From Synaphobranchus kaupii (Eukaryota > Chordata > Actinopteri > Anguilliformes > Synaphobranchidae), in NCBI GenBank assembly GCA_029718625.1, contig CM056380.1:15976459-16040458 (forward strand): 64,000 nt of DNA, written 5' to 3'. Below the pieces are notes generated by a model. That model was not told where the DNA came from. It made no database searches and saw only the letters and a list, made by a program, of their open reading frames with translations. The position numbers were made by a program, and so were the translations under genes. Shown here piece by piece: positions 49,969-62,831 of the stretch (position 1 is its first letter; each line of letters starts with the position of its first letter).

Positions 49969-51097
49969 GTCATCCATCAACATAGGGAAGATCAGAGAGC
50001 ACACAAATAAAATGAGACATAAGGTTGTTGACCTTCATAAATCAGGCAATGGCTACAAAAAAATAGCTTCAAGTCTGAAACCACAAGACCACAGAATTGC
50101 AGAAGTTGGTTGCATCCTGGGGTCTCCAAAAGTACAATTAGACACCACCTCTTTGCAAGGCTTTTCCAGAAGAAAGCCTCTGCTGTCACCATACCACGAA
50201 CGTAAGTTTGGTGAATGTCACCGGAATTTAGATTGGAACCGTGTGTTATGGTCAGACAAGGAGAAAATTGAGCTATTTGGCAATTAATACCAAAGGTGGG
50301 TTTGGCATAATAAGAGGCATAGTTATGCAGAAAAAACCCTTATGACCACTGTGAAGTATAGTCGTGGATCTGTAATGTGATGGGCCGTTTTTCCTCCAAA
50401 GGCCCCGTGAACCTTGTTAGGATGCATGGCATCATGGACTCCATGAAATACAAGGAGATTTTAGCCCAAAGCCTGGCTGCTTCTGCCAGAAGGCTAAAAG
50501 TGGGTCGTGGTTGGGTTTTCCAGCAAGACAATGGTCCAAAGCCGACCTCATAATCTACACAAAAGTGGTTCACTGACCACAGAATCAAGGTTTTGCAATG
50601 GCCATCCCAGTCCCTTGACCTGAACCCCATTGAAAACCTGTGGGGTGAGCTGAAGAGGAGGGTCCACAAGCAAGGACCAAGGACTCTGAATGATCTGGAG
50701 AGATTTTTTATGGAGGAATGCTCTCAAATCCCTTGCTTTGTGTTCTCCAAACTCCTCAAAACTTACAGGAGAAGACTCATCTTCTTCAAAATAAAACTTA
50801 TTTTGCATTAAAGATTTGTTTTACCTCTGATCAGTGGTATCACAAACTATATGTTTTGTCATTTTTCTGAGCATTTAAGACATTTGATCATCAATAAATT
50901 GAATGCAACCCTGCACTTTTTGCTCATATTAATTCTCGGTGGGGAATGTATATGGCTACAGGTATGGGCTGGGTTCCTGCTTCATGGTATCCTTAAATCT
51001 GATGATTTGATTTTCAGTTCTGAATTTTGATGATTTGATTTTAACGATTCTTAAATTGATTATTTGAATTTCACAGTTCAGAAATTTCATAATTCTT

Positions 51098-51483
51098 TTT
51101 AAAATTTGTTTCAGATTTTTCCCCGTTTTCTCCCAAATTTGGTAGCCGTACACTAGTACGATTCAATTCCCTGTGTACTGCTGAGTATTCGCCGCTACAC
51201 AACCCCATTGGCTGGCGGTAGGAAGGAGGTCGCCCCGTCTTCTCCAAGGCGTGACTCCTCTTGCCCTTGACCGTAAATCCAGCACTACACGGAGCCACTA
51301 TGTGTTCGACGAGGCCCCACCGAGACCTACCCAACCACCCAGGGAGCGGTCGCCAAAGTTTGCCGTTCCCTCAAGGCACCAGCCATACTCGAATCTGGCA
51401 GGACCCGGGCGTGAACCCAGGTCCTCGGGGTGCAACTGCATTGACTCAAAGGCCAATGCTTTTACCGCTGTGCCACCAAGGTG
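51098..51483 (-). mobile_element. tRNA-derived SINE, second family, reverse orientation
   Basis: Read on the minus strand, the head ggtggcacagcggtaaaagc (A box) and B box gggttcacgcc are followed by a long body and the tail caaatttgggagaaaacggg. It is the same family as 59353-59455 (head only) and 60083-60382. Confidence 0.8.
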
Positions 51484-52596
51484 CCGAAATTTCATAATTC
51501 TTAACAAAGAATTTTGGAAGATTAACATAAATAGCAATTAGCTGTTTGAGTTCATAATTTCCTGCACTAGCTATGTGCAAGTGTGTTTTCGGCTAAAAAG
51601 CATTTCAGTGGTCTTTGTTCATAAATTTGCTAAATAGCTGATTCATCTTTAAATTTTTAAAGGAAAATAACTATGATCCCATTTCTGCCAAATTACATTA
51701 TATGTTAACAACTGGAACTATTAGAGTATTTGCCAATGTAATATATGCACACAACAAAATGTAGAGTGTTCAGTGAAGTCTAAGAGTAAATTTTACATTG
51801 GATTACATTTGGGCTCATATAAGCTCGGCTACAATTAACACTGGAAATTTTTGTGTGTGCAATGAGCAATAACCCTTTTAAAGATGACTAACATGTTAAT
51901 TTAACATTCAAATGAAAGGTTTAATTTTTGAATAGGTCACTCTATGGCCTGTGCCAGGCAGCGATTCAGGTGGTGAAATGGAGGAGGCGCTGACAGGAAT
52001 GGTGAGCTTGATTTCTCTGAATTCTGATTGAAATCTCCACGTAACTTATTGCACGCTCAGATAAATTAAAAGGGCACAGGAACATCAAAAGCTGCCACAA
52101 GAGAACTATAACATCCCATTATAATATGCGCTGCGGTGGCTGTGTTAAAAACAGCGCGGAAATCTTAGTCAGCCACCTACTGTACAAGCACACTGCTCTC
52201 TTCACCCACTCCTTTAATATCATATCCATCTCTCTCTCTCTCTCTCGGTACGTTTTCAGCGAGGCACAGTATAGGCATAGCCTAAATATAAGTTGATATC
52301 CTAAAACTAAGTAAAGACGGTAGCCTACTCAGCGAGGGCTACGTGGGGTCATGAGTTACGAAAAGCCGCCCGAATGATGTTGACCGGCATCTGAAGCCTG
52401 TGGCGTTCACCCCCCTCCACCTCGGTGGTGAACGAGGGTGACGCGGCAGAGAGAGAGGGAGGCCGGGGTTCTGCTGGCGGCCGTATACCCCTGGCGGTTT
52501 CCTGCATTGTTCTTCAATAAAGGTTTAGCGCCGTCTCGTCTCCCCGTGCCCCCAGACACAGGCCTCGCTTACGTCACATTCTTATTTTAAAGCTGT
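51484..52596. other. Unannotated stretch
   Basis: AT-rich then GC-richer sequence with a short (CT)n near 52230. No gene recognised. One exon-like segment at about 51968-52001 was considered and rejected. Confidence 0.45.
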
Positions 52597-53029
52597 TGGC
52601 TGTGTCTGAATCTTTCAGCTCCCTTCCATACTATTAGGTAGGCTTGTTGAGTAGACAGGATGAGAAAGTCGTTAAGTAGGTGAAATTTTCCGGGTGTCGC
52701 TGAGTATATTTGGGAGCACATAAGTATATAGTTCTGTGGGGAGCACACTTTTCAACAAGTACACAAACATTTGGTCGCATAAATATGACGTGCAGCTTCG
52801 TTTTAAAAAATGAGGCGCAGCTTCGCTGATGTTTTCCTTCAATAACAACAAAAACCACACGTTACATGGCCGCGCAAGGGTGGGACGTCTCACGACACTT
52901 CCGCAGTACGGTTGGAAAATAGTATTGAGGATATTTACTTTGCGTACTGCACGCCGCGGCTAAACAGTGCACATTGTACAGTGTACTGGCACGTGTGCTG
53001 TTTATTCGGACACAGCCATGGTCGCTTCA
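52597..53029 (-). mobile_element. MITE, gtctgaatca family (copy 2, inverted)
   Basis: Left ttggctgtgtctgaatcttt and right ttattcggacacagccatg are inverted ends. The interior is shared with copies 1 and 3 in reverse order. Confidence 0.78.
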
Positions 53030-55123
53030 GACAACAGAAACACCCTCACCGTTCAGTTTTGGTTATGCGCGACCAGTTAACCTCCCAGACGGGGAACGTG
53101 TATTTGTGACATGTTTACAGGTGACCCTGACGACATGGCAACAAAAAACGGAATTCTGATCCGTCAGCACGCGGGATCGTTTTCAAAAAACGGTGCGTTA
53201 TCTGCGCTTCTACATTTGATCTTGGGCCGGTCTGGAATGCCACAGCTGGTATGGAGGGACCCACGCAGTCGCCGCACTGTCAATAAAACCCAAGCTCGAG
53301 TTCATTAACGTTGTGTCATTCCACATTCTCTCACACCGCTCTATAAATACCCCCGTGAAGTACCCCCCCCCATATAAAGTTAAAAAAAAAATTTTTTTTA
53401 AATCTTTTTTTTGTCACATGAAAATGCTGTTGCGTCTTTCCATTCCTCTGATGTGGGCCATGTTGCGCATTTGCTCAAACCACACAATGGTGGCTCTAGA
53501 ATATTAAAACATTTTCAAGGAACACAAAAAAGTTTTGAAGTTTTAATGGGAAGCGCGAAATAAAACATCTATTTAAGCGAACTACTTTTTAATGTGAACC
53601 CCAGGTTCGTAGGCTACTCTTGGTTTGTGACTTTTCGGTTGTGCTTCGATAAATTAGATTTCAGGCTTCAGTAATAGGCCTGTAACAGTAAATAGCCCAT
53701 GACTCTTTAAAAAAAACTCTTAACATGTAAACTGAAGTATGGCTGAAGAGGAACCTGCACAAAGTAAAATAAAAACAGCAAGTCATAACATGCGCGTTGC
53801 TATAGGGACAGTTTTCACCACTAACTCCACATTTAGGGGACAGATTTGTTGGTGGTTACTATGTTTTGTAAAAAAGGACCATCACAGTGCTTCTTCACTC
53901 ACTCAGTTTGACGGTAAGTTGCTGAATGCGGCGCTGTGGCCTTACAGTAAGTTGACGGTGTGCAAATGTGTACCTGGTAAATAGGGGCCTTCCCGGCAGT
54001 GCAGGGGGGAAACAGCTGGGATGAGTATGTGAGTCAACCAGGGCGGGCTTGTGTGCGGGTATTTCCCCCGAAATGAACGGCCTAGAACCTCCCTTCTTCC
54101 CGTTCTACGATCTACCGACACTTCTCCCGCGCGGCCCATCCTATAGGCTACATCGGTGCTCCTGGGCGCACAACCTCCGCTTTCTGAAACTGATAACAGT
54201 AGGCTAGCCTATTGCCGTTGTCACACGAACGAAGCACAAGAAGATATTGCACAGGTGGTCGATGACAGTTATTGGAACTTTTCAGTAAGTTTGTGTAGGC
54301 CTATAGGTTGTGATTTGGTTGGGAGCGGATCATAACAGTGTAGCATTTTTTTTTTTTAACGTTCCAGCTACATTTGTAAATAGGTCCAGATCACACTTAC
54401 ACTTCTTTTTAAAATAGGGAATCGGTTTTTATTATTAGGGACGTGTTTGCGACCCAACAAAATCAGAACACGTTTTCACAACTTTCCACAACATAAAAAA
54501 ACCCCAACAATGTGAGCCACTGGAATGTGCTTTAGAACGAGGCATCTAGTGGAGCCTATAATCACGCATCTTTAATATTAGGCTACAGCATTTGACGAGT
54601 ATTGCCACCAAAATCAGTTATCTGCATTTCCTGGAACCTGTCATTGAAAAGCAGACGTTAGTGTGGTTGTCGGTTGTGGCCTGCACTGGTCCTGTGACTA
54701 CCTCTCTCTTATCTATTATCAGCTTATCTATTTTCAGTTGGCATGCACAGGCCGTGTTGTGCTCAAATACATATGAATCATGTTATCTCTGCGTGCAGTG
54801 AGCCCACTCCTGTTGCAAACAGACTAGGCGCCACCTCCTGGACTCTTGTTGCATTGCAACCCGATCTGAAAACGGCACATCTGCTGTTCGATACAGCAAG
54901 GACAAGGAACCCAGTTCCTGGAGGGGCAGAGGTGTTTTTTTTTATTTTGGACCCATAACTGTTACTGATGAATCAGGCTTAATGAACACAGGTGTCCATG
55001 CACTGGAGGTACCCAGTGTATCACCATATAGGCTCAGACTCTATAAACAAAAAGCCGAAAAAGTCTTTGGCGCTCCAGGGCCAGGTCTGCGCTGCCCTGC
55101 TCCCTACTCTAATTAGGGGACCC
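53030..55123. other. Unannotated stretch
   Basis: No gene, RNA or element recognised. Contains a poly-C with poly-T run at 53363-53412. Confidence 0.45.
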
Positions 55124-55198
55124 AAACTGCTGCCGTGGGGCCCCAAGGGGCCCAAACTGCAGCCGTGGGGGCCAAGAGGGGACCAAACTGCAACCGAA
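55124..55198 (+). repeat. Short tandem repeat, three imperfect copies
   Basis: Unit ggacccaaactgctgccgtg + gggccccaag, drifting. Confidence 0.8.
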
Positions 55199-55564
55199 TG
55201 TGTCTGTGATTTCTCTGTCCTGTCTGAGTTGTAAATACTGTACTGAATAAGTCTTGGCCAAATTGTCAAAGGACTATAAGGGTCACTGAACTGCCAGAAG
55301 TTTAAAAAACCCTTCAGGTAAGTTTGACTGAGTAAATACTACAGGAATCAGTAAATAATGGCTGACTGCATCACAGTCTCAATAAAAGGATCCTCGAACC
55401 CAACATGAAACAGGCTGAGTTTACCTGGGTTTACCACAATTCCCACCATGCTGCTCGTCATTAAAGCGTTACTCAGAGATGCTGCCTCTTCGTAACGCCC
55501 GCAAGATGACAATTGGAATTCATGGATGGATTTGAATTTTGTATTTTCCCCATGACAGATGCAA

Positions 55565-56035
55565 ACGCAAAGAGCCAGCGCCTTCACACAAACTCTGTTC
55601 TCCAGCGCCTTCACACAAACTCTGTTCTCCAGCGCCTTCACACAAACTCTGTTCTCCAGCGCCTTCACACAAACTCTGTTCTCCAGCGCCTTCACACAAA
55701 CTCTGTTCTCCAGCGCCTTCACACAAACTCTGTTCTCCAGCGCCTTCACACAAACTCTGTTCTCCAGCGCCTTCACACAAACTCTGTTCTCCAGCGCCTT
55801 CACACAAACTCTGTTCTCCAGGGCCTTCACACACACAAACTCTGTTCTCCAGCGCCTTCACACAAACTCTGTTCTCCAGCGCCTTCACACAAACTCTGTT
55901 CTCCAGCGCCTTCACACAAACTCTGTTCTCCAGCGCCTTCACACAAACTGTTCTCCAGCGCCTTCACACAAACTCTGTTCTCCAGCGCCTTCACACAAAC
56001 TGTTCTCCAGGGCCTTCACACAAACTCATTCAGCT
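55565..56035 (+). repeat. 27-bp minisatellite, about 17 copies
   Basis: Unit tctgttctccagcgccttca + cacaaac. The first ten are nearly identical; later units vary in length. It is open on both strands because 27 is a multiple of three. Confidence 0.97.
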
Positions 56036-56425
56036 GAACAGGGCCATGAACTAGCAACACCAGGTAAGGGTCTCCAGTGCACGGCTGGGTCGTGACAAGT
56101 GTGTAGAATTGTAGTAAAGGTGATTTTCTGCTCGGAAATGCACAAGATTAAGAGGGAGCCACTTCCTTCTCCCTCTACAGTTGTTTAACTGAACGGCAGG
56201 AAAACGCGCAGCAAAAATGAACGGATTTGCGGTGTAAAATGATTAAAAAGAATCGGTTAAACACATTCCTGTGAACTTTTTAAAACCGCCCTCCCCAAGG
56301 GAGGTAATCCAGTCGCAAGGTGTGTGTGCATGTTTGTGAGTATGGGTGTGTTTGTGTTTCCTTGCTTATGAATAAGTGTGTGTGCTTAAGTGTGTGTGTA
56401 TCCATGTGGGCCCTTGTGTACACAT

Positions 56426-56499
<74 letters not shown>

Positions 56500-57359
56500 A
56501 TGTGTACCTTTCTGTGTGCTTAAGTGTGTGTGTGTGTGTATGGCTTGCGTGTGGGTAGCTGTACACGTGTAGCCAAACCCGGCACACAAGCCAGAACGTT
56601 ATTATAATGTACAGAAATAGCGGCAGTGGCAAGACGGTCCCACCGGTGCATGTTACGCCACCGAGCCAACATCCACTCTGCAGAAGCAGGGAACACAACA
56701 GTAACAGGAAAAAAAAGAAAAACAGAAATCCAATGAGGGTTTTTAAAAAGCAAACTTGAATTTAAGAGGCTCTTTTGATGTATATCACAAGAGGGAAACT
56801 GGCCTTGTGACTGGGATTAGAACAGCAGTAAGTTGAAGCAGAAGGTAGGCTGGCCACGGGTCTTTGATGGGCCCGTTTGAAGTGGTTTTTGGGGGGTGGG
56901 GGGGTGCGCTGGGCTGGGAGTAGTGTGTGGCGTCAGTGGAACTAAGGCGCTGGGGAGGGGTGGTGGCGACAGCACAGGCTGGGGGGTGGAGGAGTTCCCC
57001 CTCTACCCCCCTCGTCTGTACCCATGGATACACACCCCATCCCGTCCCGTCCGAGGCCCACGACCAGGCCGAGCGCCACACGTTCTCACACCAACTTAAT
57101 AATTGGCTTTTAAACTACGAAGAGACTGAATGCAGTTTTGCTATTACTCGCGGGTAATTAACTTCCTGTGCTCGACCTGCGGTTCCTTTGCCGCCTCCGA
57201 GATGCCTGGAACATTACTCTGCTGTTTTGCTCCAAAGGGCATGACAGTGGTGCGTGGGAAATAATCTTACGTCACTACGTTCCACAGGCCCCGCCCACTT
57301 TCTGACTCCCTTCTAACCTGAACTCATTTCCACTACTGGTGGCCACGCTGTAGGACTTA
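56036..57359. other. Stretch with a microsatellite, no gene seen
   Basis: GT-rich DNA with (GT)n at 56428-56496, then G-rich sequence near 56890-56990. No exon or element recognised. Confidence 0.5.
56428..56496 (+). repeat. (GT)n microsatellite
   Basis: Pure GT repeat, about 34 units. Confidence 0.97.
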
Positions 57360-57828
57360 CGTTGGCTGTGTCTGAATCAGAGCCCTATCTGCTGCATCCT
57401 TTGCCCAGTGTACTAGCACACTGTGAACTGTTTAGTACGCGCCGTACAGTATGCGCAAAAATATCCTCCAGTCCATACTATTTTCCAACCGTACTGTGGA
57501 AGTGTCGTAAGACGTCCCACCCTTGCGCGGCCATGCTCACGTGTTGTTGCTTTTGCTGTTGATAGGAAAAGTCAGCAAAGCTGTGCCTCATTTTTTAAGC
57601 AAAGCTTTATATTTATGCTTCATATTTATGCAACCAAAATGTTCATTTACTTCTTGAAAAGTATGCTCCCGAACATGCTCAGCGAAACCCCAAAAGTAAA
57701 TACAACTTCCAGGAATTTGAAGTATACTGCATTTAGACAACATTTCTCCTACTTAACAACTTTCTCATCCAGTGTACTCAACAAGCATACTCAATAGTAT
57801 GGAAGGGTGCCGATTTGGACACAGCCCA
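57360..57828 (+). mobile_element. MITE, gtctgaatca family (copy 3)
   Basis: Left ttggctgtgtctgaatcaga, right gccgatttggacacagccca. Same interior as copies 1 and 2. Confidence 0.8.
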
Positions 57829-58863
57829 GGTCACAGAACCCAGCCAGTCAGACCTTGAGATTTCAGTAAGCTCACACATTGCCCTCTGGGACCAGAACTT
57901 ACGACAGCAGCGATAGGCCACGCCAGGGACGTGCCAGCTTGCTGATGCCCGCTCTCCCTATTGAACTGCTTCCCCCCACGATGCAGTTTACGTTCGAATC
58001 ACCGGTCTGAATTGCTACCTTCACCTTAGACCTGCCTTCACCGAGTGGACGAGATTGGTTTGAAAATAGCCTATTTTACACCTCCCGAACAGGCGGATTT
58101 ACCACTCTGGTTTAACTGCACGGTTTTCTCCGGGCTCGTAGCGGAGAGGTATCCGGCGGGAATGCAAAGCGGAGTTTCCCCGAACTCCATGCGGCCTCAT
58201 TCGACAAACCCAAAAAAGAAAAGCAGGGATGGCAGAGTAACCACAGACTGAGTCATGACCACTGTGTGTGGTTCTGAAACTGGCCCCAAGTGCAAAACTA
58301 CACCCTTGGACAGAGCCTGGAACTAAGACACCATTTTGTTTGTATATGCGTACATAACACTGTGTACGGAAAACGACCAAGAGCGTGACTAAATTCAACA
58401 TTTAAAACCAGGCCCGGGACCGCAGAATGCGGAGCTGGATATCCGCAGCCGGGCCAAATCCAGGAGAGCCACTTCCCTTTCCATCTTCCAAGCCTCAAGG
58501 GGGCGACGAGGAGATTAAATCACTGTTTAAAGTCCTTCTCCAAGCCGGGCTGTATTTCCACAACTGAGCCAATGGCGGGAGGGTTGGTGCCTGCCAGTGC
58601 TTCCAAACGCTGCTGGGCTTCGGCTGTGCTTCAGTCGCGGCTTCTCAGTGCCCCAAACCTGCACATTTCTAATCCCCCTGTTTCTTACAGGCCCAGTTTA
58701 TGGGGACCGCCGTACACACTTGGGCCACTTGGTGTGTATATGCCAGGAGTCTCCACAGTGTGGCCGGTAATCAGTTTTCACCTTAACATCAGTTGCTTTA
58801 ACTGATTAGTTAAGTGCTGAGCAATAGTAAAAAGCAACACACACTGTGGTCCTCACTTTAAAG
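57829..58863. other. Unannotated stretch
   Basis: No recognised gene or element. Frames at 58045-58251 and 58572-58805 show no family motif. Confidence 0.4.
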
Positions 58864-59047
58864 CAGGGATACTCAAATCTGGCCCTTGAGGTCAGTAGTA
58901 CTGCTGATCCATTCTTCTGCCTGATAATGTCCAGTAGTGTCGCTGATTGGCCAGAGGTTACACTCACCTGGCGTGTCACGTTTTAATCAGTCCTGATTAG
59001 AGGGGAAGAATGCAAACCCGCAGTACTACTGGATTTGTGTATCCCTG
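58864..59047. mobile_element. hAT-like MITE (second copy of the 22169 family)
   Basis: Begins cagggatactcaaatctggc and ends gatttgtgtatccctg. Interior cctgattagaggggaagaat is shared with 22169-22356. No clear 8-bp flanking duplication. Confidence 0.72.
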
Positions 59048-59062
59048 TTCCAGAGCAGTGGT

Positions 59063-59353
59063 TCTGGACTCTGGCCCAATTGCCGCTCCCTCGAGGCACC
59101 GGCCGCCCCAATTGCCGCTCCCTCGAGGCACCGGCCACCCAATTGCCGCTCCCTAGAGGCACCGGCCGCCCAATTGCCGCTCCCTCGAGGCACCGGCCAC
59201 CCAATTGCCGCTCCCTAGAGGCACCGACCGCCCAATTGCCGCTCCCTTCGAGGCACCGGCCACCCAATTGCCGCTCCCTAGAGGCACCGACCGCCCAATT
59301 GCCGCTCCCTTCGAGGCACCGGCCGCCCAATTGCCGCTCCCTCGAGGCACCGG
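59063..59353 (+). repeat. 30-31-bp minisatellite derived from SINE body, about 9-10 copies
   Basis: Unit ccaattgccgctccctcgag + gcaccggccgc. The terminal unit continues directly into SINE sequence (59353-59455), and the homologous single unit is seen in the SINE at 51098-51483 (gccgttccctcaaggcacca). Confidence 0.93.
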
Positions 59354-59455
59354 CCATACTCGGATCTGGCACGACCAGGGCTCAAACCCCGATACTCGGT
59401 GTGCAGCTGCACCGACTCAAAGCCGGCGCTTTTACCGCTGCGCCACCATGGCGCC
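59353..59455 (-). mobile_element. SINE head (second tRNA-derived family)
   Basis: The minus strand reads ggcgccatggtggcgcagcg, gtaaaagcgccggctttgag, then the B-box-like gggtttgagcc. The body past the first 100 bases is replaced by the minisatellite. Confidence 0.75.
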
Positions 59456-60082
59456 TGATGCTTTTCATGTTTTGATGGATTGTTTACCCTCTTAAATAGC
59501 TATGCATACCATGAAGAATAAAAGCCTTATATTCACATTGTGCTTATTGTACTATATTAAAACATTTTGACTGATCAAATTAAAGACTAGAAGTGAATCA
59601 ATAGGCTCTTAATTGGTGAAAGTGTGGACACGTGGCCACTAAAACTAACCATTTCGTAGATAATGAAGAATTCAAAGACAAAGCAAATGATAACAAGCCA
59701 AACCAGGATTGTGTTAACAAGTGGAAAGAAAACTTTTGGAATAACTTAAACACATGTGTTCAACAAACTTAATTTAGCAAGAGATTGGCTATAACAAAAA
59801 CCAGCATACACAGAGGTCCCCCAGGACCGAACTAGAGAACCACTGCACTCGAGGACTGCAGACTGTAAGCCATGGGTGGGCAAGCTGGGTCATATCCGTT
59901 TCTGGATTTCATGCCAACTTCTGCTCTTAATCTAAATTACTAAAAATTATCCAAATAATGTAGTAATTGATATTTTAGGTACATTTATTGATAAGAATGA
60001 CAACTGAAGACTGATCCTGTGTTCCAACATGAAACATCTTATTGTGGTCTAACCAATGGTTAAACTACCATAAGCTCGCTGC
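59456..60082. other. Unannotated stretch
   Basis: AT-rich sequence, no gene or element recognised. Confidence 0.5.
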
Positions 60083-60382
60083 CGTTGTGGCGCAGCGGTA
60101 AAAGCGGTTGCACACCAAGGATCAGGGGTTCATGCCCCTGGCGGCCGCTCCCAGGGTGGGGGGAAGGACTCGGCGGGGGAGAATCCTCACGTACAAGCTC
60201 GAGAAGTCGCGCCCTGAAGAGGACGTGGCGCCCTCCTTCCTACTACCGGCTGACGGGGTTGTGTCGTGGCGAATTCTCAAGCTGTTGCTACATGGGGAAT
60301 TGAATAACATAGGGTACAATTGGCTCCCAAATTGGGAGGAAATGGGGAAAAAATCTGAAACTAATAATAAATAAAAAAACAA
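60083..60382 (+). mobile_element. tRNA-derived SINE, second family, + orientation
   Basis: Head ccgttgtggcgcagcggtaa (A box), ggttcatgcccc (B box), body, and tail attgggaggaaatggggaaa ending in an A-rich tract. The head looks like a tRNA but the rest is SINE, so it is not a tRNA gene. Confidence 0.82.
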
Positions 60383-60520
60383 CATAAGTGTATTCAGTTA
60401 ATTGGTTATTTTGGCAAGTGTAATTGGTGACAATGAAAACCTGCATACACATCGGCCCTGCAGGAATGGAATTGCCCACCCACCCACTATATTGCGGTGG
60501 CAATAGTTACATCAGGGGTG

Positions 60521-60665
60521 TCAGGCTCCAGTCCTGGAGGGTCAAAGGGTATTCCAGGTTTTTGACACACCTTATTTCCAAGGCCTAAATGTGTTGCTGA
60601 TTGAAAAGAAACAGCACAAACTGGCAGACACTATAATCATCAAGGACTTGAGTTTAACTCTCAAG
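60521..60665. mobile_element. hAT-like MITE (7000 family relative)
   Basis: gtcaggctccagtcctggag at the left and caaggacttgagtttaactc at the right are imperfect inverted ends. The interior ttgctgattgaaaagaaa matches 18555-18800. Confidence 0.5.
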
Positions 60666-61290
60666 ATAGTTACTGTATAAATGACATTTGTGAACTGTCC
60701 ATAGTTGATACGTACTGTATAATGGCTTTATTTGTAGAGTGCTTTTCTGGCACAGTGGACAGTGCTCATTGCTGCAGCCTCTGCTATCAATCTGTCCTCC
60801 GAGTCACATGATGTCACCCGCCACTAATTAACACACCGCAGTTTTCAAGTCGGGCTCGTACAGACATGAGTCGGAGGAAGACCATTCATTTTCAGGCCAT
60901 GTTTTAATATAGCAGGCTAGCTAGCTTCACTCAAAGTGGGATAGAAGATGTGGGTGGGATTGATACAGCTTTGATAGGCAATGAGAATGTGCTGTGGACT
61001 GACAGACAGAGGGAGACCATGGGAGATTTGGCCCCCCAGGCCCTGGTAAATGGATTTTGGCCCCTATACCATCCTGCCAAGCTACAACATGACCTGTCCT
61101 GGCAGATCATATGAAACTATTGGCTTCATGAGAACTGGGCCTGTATTGATAAAGCCTATATCAGAAAAGGACCACTGGTCTTGCATCAGTTATCCCTGTC
61201 TATATCCTAACCTTTTCCATTATGAGATAAATAGGCAAAACTGATCAGCGTCTGAAATAAGAGAATATGTACAAATATGAACATGGACTA

Positions 61291-61448
61291 TGGGGCCTGT
61301 TTCACCAAACAGGATTACTGAGTTAGCTGGACAAAACCTGGAACCCTCCCAAATCTGGAACATGGACTGAAGTAAAAACAGCTGTTCCGGATTTTACTCT
61401 GTGCAGTTATCCAGCTAACTCAGTAATCCTGCTTCATGATACAGGCCC
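61291..61448. mobile_element. Inverted-repeat MITE, about 158 bp
   Basis: Left gggcctgtttcacc...aggattactgagttagctgg pairs with right ccagctaactcagtaatcct...gatacaggccc. A classic foldback element. Confidence 0.85.
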
Positions 61449-62831
61449 CTGGTCTTGTATCCTTTAGCCTGCCATGGCCTTAAAAATCAACACAATATTT
61501 TCTTAAATCCAGACACTGCAAAAACCAAATCTTAACAAGCATTTTAATCTTACATTTAGACTTTAGGATCTTATCTCTTTTACTTTTATACTAAATAAGA
61601 CAAACTATCTACTGGTGGGGTGAGAATTTTACAAATTTCAAGATTTGCCAGTGGGGTAAGATAATTTCACTTGTCAAGCAAAAACTAACTTAAAGCAAGC
61701 TAATATTTTCCACTTTTGAGAAAAAAATAAGATTTTAAGTCTCATTACAAGACTAAAACACTTGTTAAGACATTGTTTGCTGTGGACAGTTGAAAGGTTT
61801 AACTGTGAACACACCACCATCAGTCCAAATAGTGATGGAGCAGAGGATGGTGTAAATTGATGGGGTGTAGAAAATTCTTTACCAAAAAAACCCAAACACG
61901 TTTAACAGAAGGATATCAGAAACTTTCTCTGTCAATAATCTATTATATTTAAATATTAAGCTCTCTGGTTTCCCTAAAACCATAAGACACAGCAAGTTAC
62001 CATAACTGGGTAAATACAAATATACTGGCCTACATTTTAGATGCTGGTGAAATTTGAAAGGGTTGTTATATATGCTTGAGAATAGAAGTTTCAACAATTC
62101 AAATACCATCATATGACTCAAAGAAAAATTCTGTTCTGATTGTTGGTGAACACTTTCAGATCTGCCAGTAATCTTTGAGAATTGGAGCCTACTGGTTTCT
62201 AAAGGGATAAAGTACTTAACAATATTTTATATTTTAGTGCAAAATTTATTTTTATTTGGCCCAGGTCCACAGGTTACAGAGAGTAGCACAAAAGTGAAGG
62301 TCTACGTGGCTGTAAAATACACGGGATTTCCCAAGCATAACAAATCATGACATAAAAAACCCACCCCCAACAATGCAAGGAGGGATGTGGGCAAGGTGGC
62401 GCTGTCAAATACATAAAAAAAAAAAAATGTATCTGAACCTTAAAGATAACTTGTAACTTGCTGTCAGAGGAGTTTATTTGATAAATATAATTTTAAAAAA
62501 ACGGCGAGCGTTACAATGCATCACCAAAAAGGTGATTATCAGCGCTGAGCGGATGCTAGCGCGCGGGTCGGGGAAGCGCCTGAACGGCGTAATGTCCCCG
62601 ATTAGACCCCCCCTGTCACTTCCTGTCTGAGACACAGAAACAGACCTCGAGGATCCTGTTTGCTATCATACCTGTGCCTGAAAACTTTTACTTGGGAAGA
62701 TATTTTCAAACAAAATAAACCAGACCGATTTAACTTACTGTAGACCTGCTTATCATAGCATTTATAGTATGACAAAAAAAAGAGTACAAAAGACTTTATT
62801 CCTTAAGGGTTCAGGGGCCACTGAGCAGGAG
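61449..62831. other. Unannotated stretch
   Basis: AT-rich sequence without recognised genes or bounded repeats. Confidence 0.5.

Larger units (their letters stand above)
48446..50930 (+). mobile_element. Tc1-like transposon relic split by nested insertions
   Basis: The 5' end cagtgcccacaataattatt and body run to about 48808, and resume at about 49969 (catccatcaacatagggaag). The transposase remains lie at about 50012-50810 in several frames with stops: MRHKVVDLHKSGNGYKKIAS, RVLWSDKEKIELFGN and WPSQSLDLNPIENLWGELKR. LNPIENLW and WSDKEKIELFG are hallmark Tc1 DDE blocks. The element is dead. The 3' end is diverged. Confidence 0.8.

Noticed and set aside
51968..52001. Exon-like segment ending aatg|gtgagc (DSGGEMEEALTGM)
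   Set aside because: A good donor, but the acceptor lacks a pyrimidine tract, the peptide is too short and no neighbour exon is found.
55513..56095. 170-residue frames in the 27-bp array
   Set aside because: Translation of a minisatellite, open on both strands.
60083..60180. tRNA gene
   Set aside because: A and B boxes are present, but the sequence continues into a SINE body and tail, and related copies occur at 51098-51483 and 59353-59455.
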